Positions 61,054 through 64,000 of a DNA stretch of 64,000 nt are shown here, in pieces. This stretch comes from Brienomyrus brachyistius (taxonomy: Eukaryota > Chordata > Actinopteri > Osteoglossiformes > Mormyridae). The first letter of the stretch is position 1; each line of letters begins with the position of its first letter. Where the stretch lies: the NCBI RefSeq assembly GCF_023856365.1, contig NC_064548.1, positions 12,449,642 to 12,513,641 on the forward strand. The letters are read 5' to 3'. A program made the position numbers and the translations under genes. Below the pieces are notes generated by a model that saw only the letters and a list, made by a program, of their open reading frames with translations, had not been told where the DNA came from and searched no databases.

Positions 61054-63300
61054 CTTAGGTGGAGCGTTTTGGTTGAGCGGGCCATAACAAAGAAGAGTGC
61101 GCCCAAGGTTGGAACGCGCCTTCTGCTTTGTCGCGTAAAATGGATAAAATAAGAAAATGATTCTGCTGGAGCAGATTGCAATGTGCAAAAATTAAACATT
61201 CTTCCCATGAGTTGGAAAATTCGTTGAAAACAAACAAATAAATACATTCTCCAATTCAAACGGCACAAAATATGACATAATCAAGAAATACAATAGATAA
61301 AACGCTGAGTGTGTTCCGTTAAGAGGAGTACTGTAGCGAAGGACCTATACCTGTACTTGAACTGTAGCGAAGCTAATAATTGCAAAACCTTAACCTTATA
61401 ATATGTATATGTTCTAATATTACAATCTAATATTGACTTCACAATTTACAATATAAGGATGCTTTGAGAATCTGCTTTAACAATTAAAGACTTACGATCC
61501 AATCAAAATGTATCAGGCGTTTTCTTTGAAAACCCAAAGCCCAGAATGACATATATTTGAAATCACTGCAATCATTTAAGAGTCGAATATATCATACTGA
61601 CCCACATTTATGTTGAAATCCTGTCCCACTTGTAAAAAGTGCTCCAATCATTACTGACGTAATGAAATGACTTTATTGTTAATAAATGTGACCATACATA
61701 CATTCCACAGTCTATAACACTGAAAGCGGTCAAAAATTGCTGCATCGTTATGCTGTTGTTCTTAAAAAGAACTTGTTTTCATATCTGTGATCGTAACCTA
61801 TGCTCACACGCATTTTCGATTAATTTAAACGTTCTTAATACTGTTCAGTTCGAACGATTTCTTTAGTCTTTCAGTACAATTTAAGTTGCAAATAGTGTAT
61901 TTATGGGTTAATCTTTACCTTCTAACATTATCAGTCAAATTAACCAATAATGTTTTCACACAATCTAGCAATACTTGTCTTCCGTTTGCCACATCGATTA
62001 ATTAATTTTTGAAACATTTCTCAAGATAATTAAGCATTAAGGCACAGTATTTTATTATAAAACACCTGACAAACATTTTGGTAAAGTTAATATTCCAGTC
62101 TAAAACGTATTACCTTAATGTTATGCGTTTCACATCACCTTCAACTCAGAAATCATTATTTAGACTTAATATTTTAATATATAACAATATAACATGCTGA
62201 TAACCGAGTTTCAGCCTTTTTAGGATACACATTAAATGTCACGTTATCATTAATAATGAGAATTCCTGAGTCGTTAAATTACAAGAATTTCGTGTCAATT
62301 TTTGAAACATGAGGACGAAACACGGTGGAATCTAAATCCCTAAGAAAGTATCGACCTACTGGAAAAATCTGTAAAAGAAAAGCATGACGCGCGTCAGACA
62401 CCGTTTTTTCCCTGGAGAATAAGTTTACGTTTAAGGACTGGTCTTTGTGGTTTATCAGGTTGACAGTAGGTAAGCTATTCTCGCAGTCTGAATGATCAAT
62501 TCCAGGTATATTGATGCAGAGCACCCGTCTAAGACCAATCCAATCGTCAACTATAATATCTATCAAGTTTAATATGATAATATAATTCAATATGATCCCA
62601 GATATTTTTTTGCTAGGTATGTATATTTGTATACAAATGCAGACTTAGCGTGCGTCTATAAGAAGACGGTTTACTTAGTCTCGACAGGTACCTAATAGGT
62701 ACTTTCTGGAATCCTTTAATCTTCTTGTTATGTTAAATATTCACATCGCAAGTTATTCAACTCATCGTTATCTGAAATGAAAATTAAATGTAATTAAATT
62801 AGGCCTACATGGGTATTGAAAAGGATGGACGGTAATAAAATGGCCGCCTTTTATAGCACGCTTGACAAAATGGCATTACATCATAAACAACGCAGTGATG
62901 TAATAGTTCCCCGAGAAAACTGAACATGTAATAATTAAGTCTCGAAGGCAACAAATGTCACATACGTAACATGTAAAGTTTGTCTTCCATACAACTATTC
63001 TATACTTTATTCTTTTTGTCCACAATTCTGTCCAAGTATCATAAAAAACCCAGAATAGAACATGAGTGAACAAGTTTAATATTTATTGGTATTTATTTAT
63101 AAATGAAATATGCCCTCAGTAGAAGCGTCGAATTACGTTACAGAAGCTTTTTCTATACTTTATATATATATATAACTCTTTTATTCGATGGATAGTGAAG
63201 TTTTTGTCGCGCTTGTTGAAATGTGTGTTAAACTCGCTATGATAAAGCCTAGTTCGACAAGGAGGAGCAATCATTGTTGAATCTGGACGCGACGAGATTT

Positions 63301-63310
63301 TGATTGATGA
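63301..63310 (+). promoter_or_regulatory. PBX-HOX-like motif
   Basis: TGATTGATGA fits the TGATNNATNN composite. Single-motif evidence only. Confidence 0.2.
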
Positions 63311-63845
63311 GCTTTAAGACGTCTTAGTAACCAGAGGAAAGGATTCAATTGGCTAAGTCAAAGCCGTTTTACTAATGATGAACATTTTTTTCTGAAAATC
63401 CTTTTTTTCATCTCTACTTATTCATGCAGGTCTCAGTTTCTTGAAAAAAATCACAGCAAACAGTTAGGGCGTGATACAGAAATGCCAGAATCACCTTCCA
63501 GGTTTATGCAAGGAAAATATTGCCGTCACATGATTCAGTGACCCAGTGGCAGTTGTGACAATAGACCAGCCTATGTTGTATCACCAACTGAAGCTATAAC
63601 AATGCCTACGTAGTCATGTATAAATAATTTTAACCCGAACAGCACCATCACTGCTGGTTGTTACAAATGTTGATTAAAGAGAAAAATACAGTTTATCATT
63701 CGTTATTTCTGTCACAATTCGAGCAAATTTTTACTGTTTTTAGAAAACCAAAAAACTGAACAGTGATTTAATACTGTGCTTTGTCACAATCACATTCAGG
63801 TGTCAGCACAAAAGATTAAAACGTGCTTATTTGGCATTTACTTTA

Positions 63846-63848
<3 letters not shown>

Positions 63849-63890
<42 letters not shown>

Positions 63891-63914
63891 TGTCTGTCTG
63901 TCTGTCTGTCTGTC
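63849..63914 (+). repeat. Compound (TG)n(TCTG)n microsatellite
   Basis: About 20 TG units (63849-63889) are followed by about six TCTG units. Confidence 0.95.
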
Positions 63915-64000
63915 AGTTTTTGCAGAACTGTCAGCTTATACGCCAACAATTTAAAAACTTCTGTTTAGCAGCCAATTGTTTTCAAGGCACCGGTTAAGAC

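Larger units (their letters stand above)
56446..63848. other. A+T-rich unique non-coding stretch
   Basis: No gene is recognised. Promoter-like word clusters are listed at 60263-60293 and 60967-61053. The 98-codon minus frame at 59786-60082 begins with a true ATG but its product is unknown to me. The 103-codon minus frame at 62279-62590 begins with TTG. A PBX-HOX-like TGATTGATGA lies at 63301-63310. Confidence 0.55.

Noticed and set aside
62279..62590. 103-codon minus-strand frame
   Set aside because: It opens at TTG and lacks any recognisable domain; frames of this size occur by chance in 64 kb.
62831..62850. Possible YY1 site (AAAATGGCCGCC)
   Set aside because: The core reads GGCCGCC rather than GGCGGC, so it is not a true match.
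1..64000. CRISPR arrays, bacterial operons, viral genes, tRNA, rRNA or known microRNA genes
   Set aside because: None could be supported: no spaced direct repeats, no gene-dense coding, and no match to RNA gene signatures apart from the SINE B boxes.

Overview
The window looks like ordinary non-coding nuclear DNA of a ray-finned fish, either intergenic or deep intronic. The evidence is the repeat content: tRNA-derived SINE copies with a degraded internal B box and a 'CCCTGAGCAAAAGCCCTTA' core, SINE 3' ends finishing in ATGGATGG, short fold-back DNA transposons of kinds common in teleosts, three copies of a 'TTATTGTCAT/TTGTCACATGCA' dispersed repeat, and long CA/TG, ATCC and poly(C)/poly(G) tracts. 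The species cannot be named from the sequence.

No protein-coding gene, rRNA, tRNA or known microRNA was recognised. Every open frame I could see is short and lacks a recognisable domain. The longest, about 209 codons at 4443-5072, only reads through several unrelated repeat fragments. Nothing bacterial, viral or CRISPR-like is present.

Layout. 1-4 kb: one old SINE, then unique sequence with poly(C). 4.0-5.6 kb: a dense nest of SINE pieces, a dispersed repeat and three fold-back copies. 5.6-12.6 kb: mostly unique sequence with a clean palindromic element near 8.2 kb and a dispersed repeat near 10.1 kb. 12.6-20.4 kb: G+C-richer, with many long C runs and five CTCF-like motifs. 20-34 kb: unique sequence, a SINE 3' end, small satellites and more poly(C)/poly(G). 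35.3-35.7 kb: a large fold-back element of about 416 bp. 36-50 kb: unique sequence with scattered repeats and G runs. 50-64 kb: visibly more A+T-rich, without C or G runs of 10 or more, with a fold-back element beside a (CA)n(AT)n microsatellite near 56.4 kb and two clusters of promoter-like motifs near 60.3 and 61.0 kb.

Many unique stretches have the texture of regulatory gene-desert DNA (octamer-, CCAAT- and homeodomain-like words). Conservation cannot be judged from one sequence, so these are candidates only. I found no convincing novel system. The most useful observations are the fold-back elements, the oriented CTCF-like cluster, the long poly(C)/poly(G) tracts and the compositional change near 50 kb.
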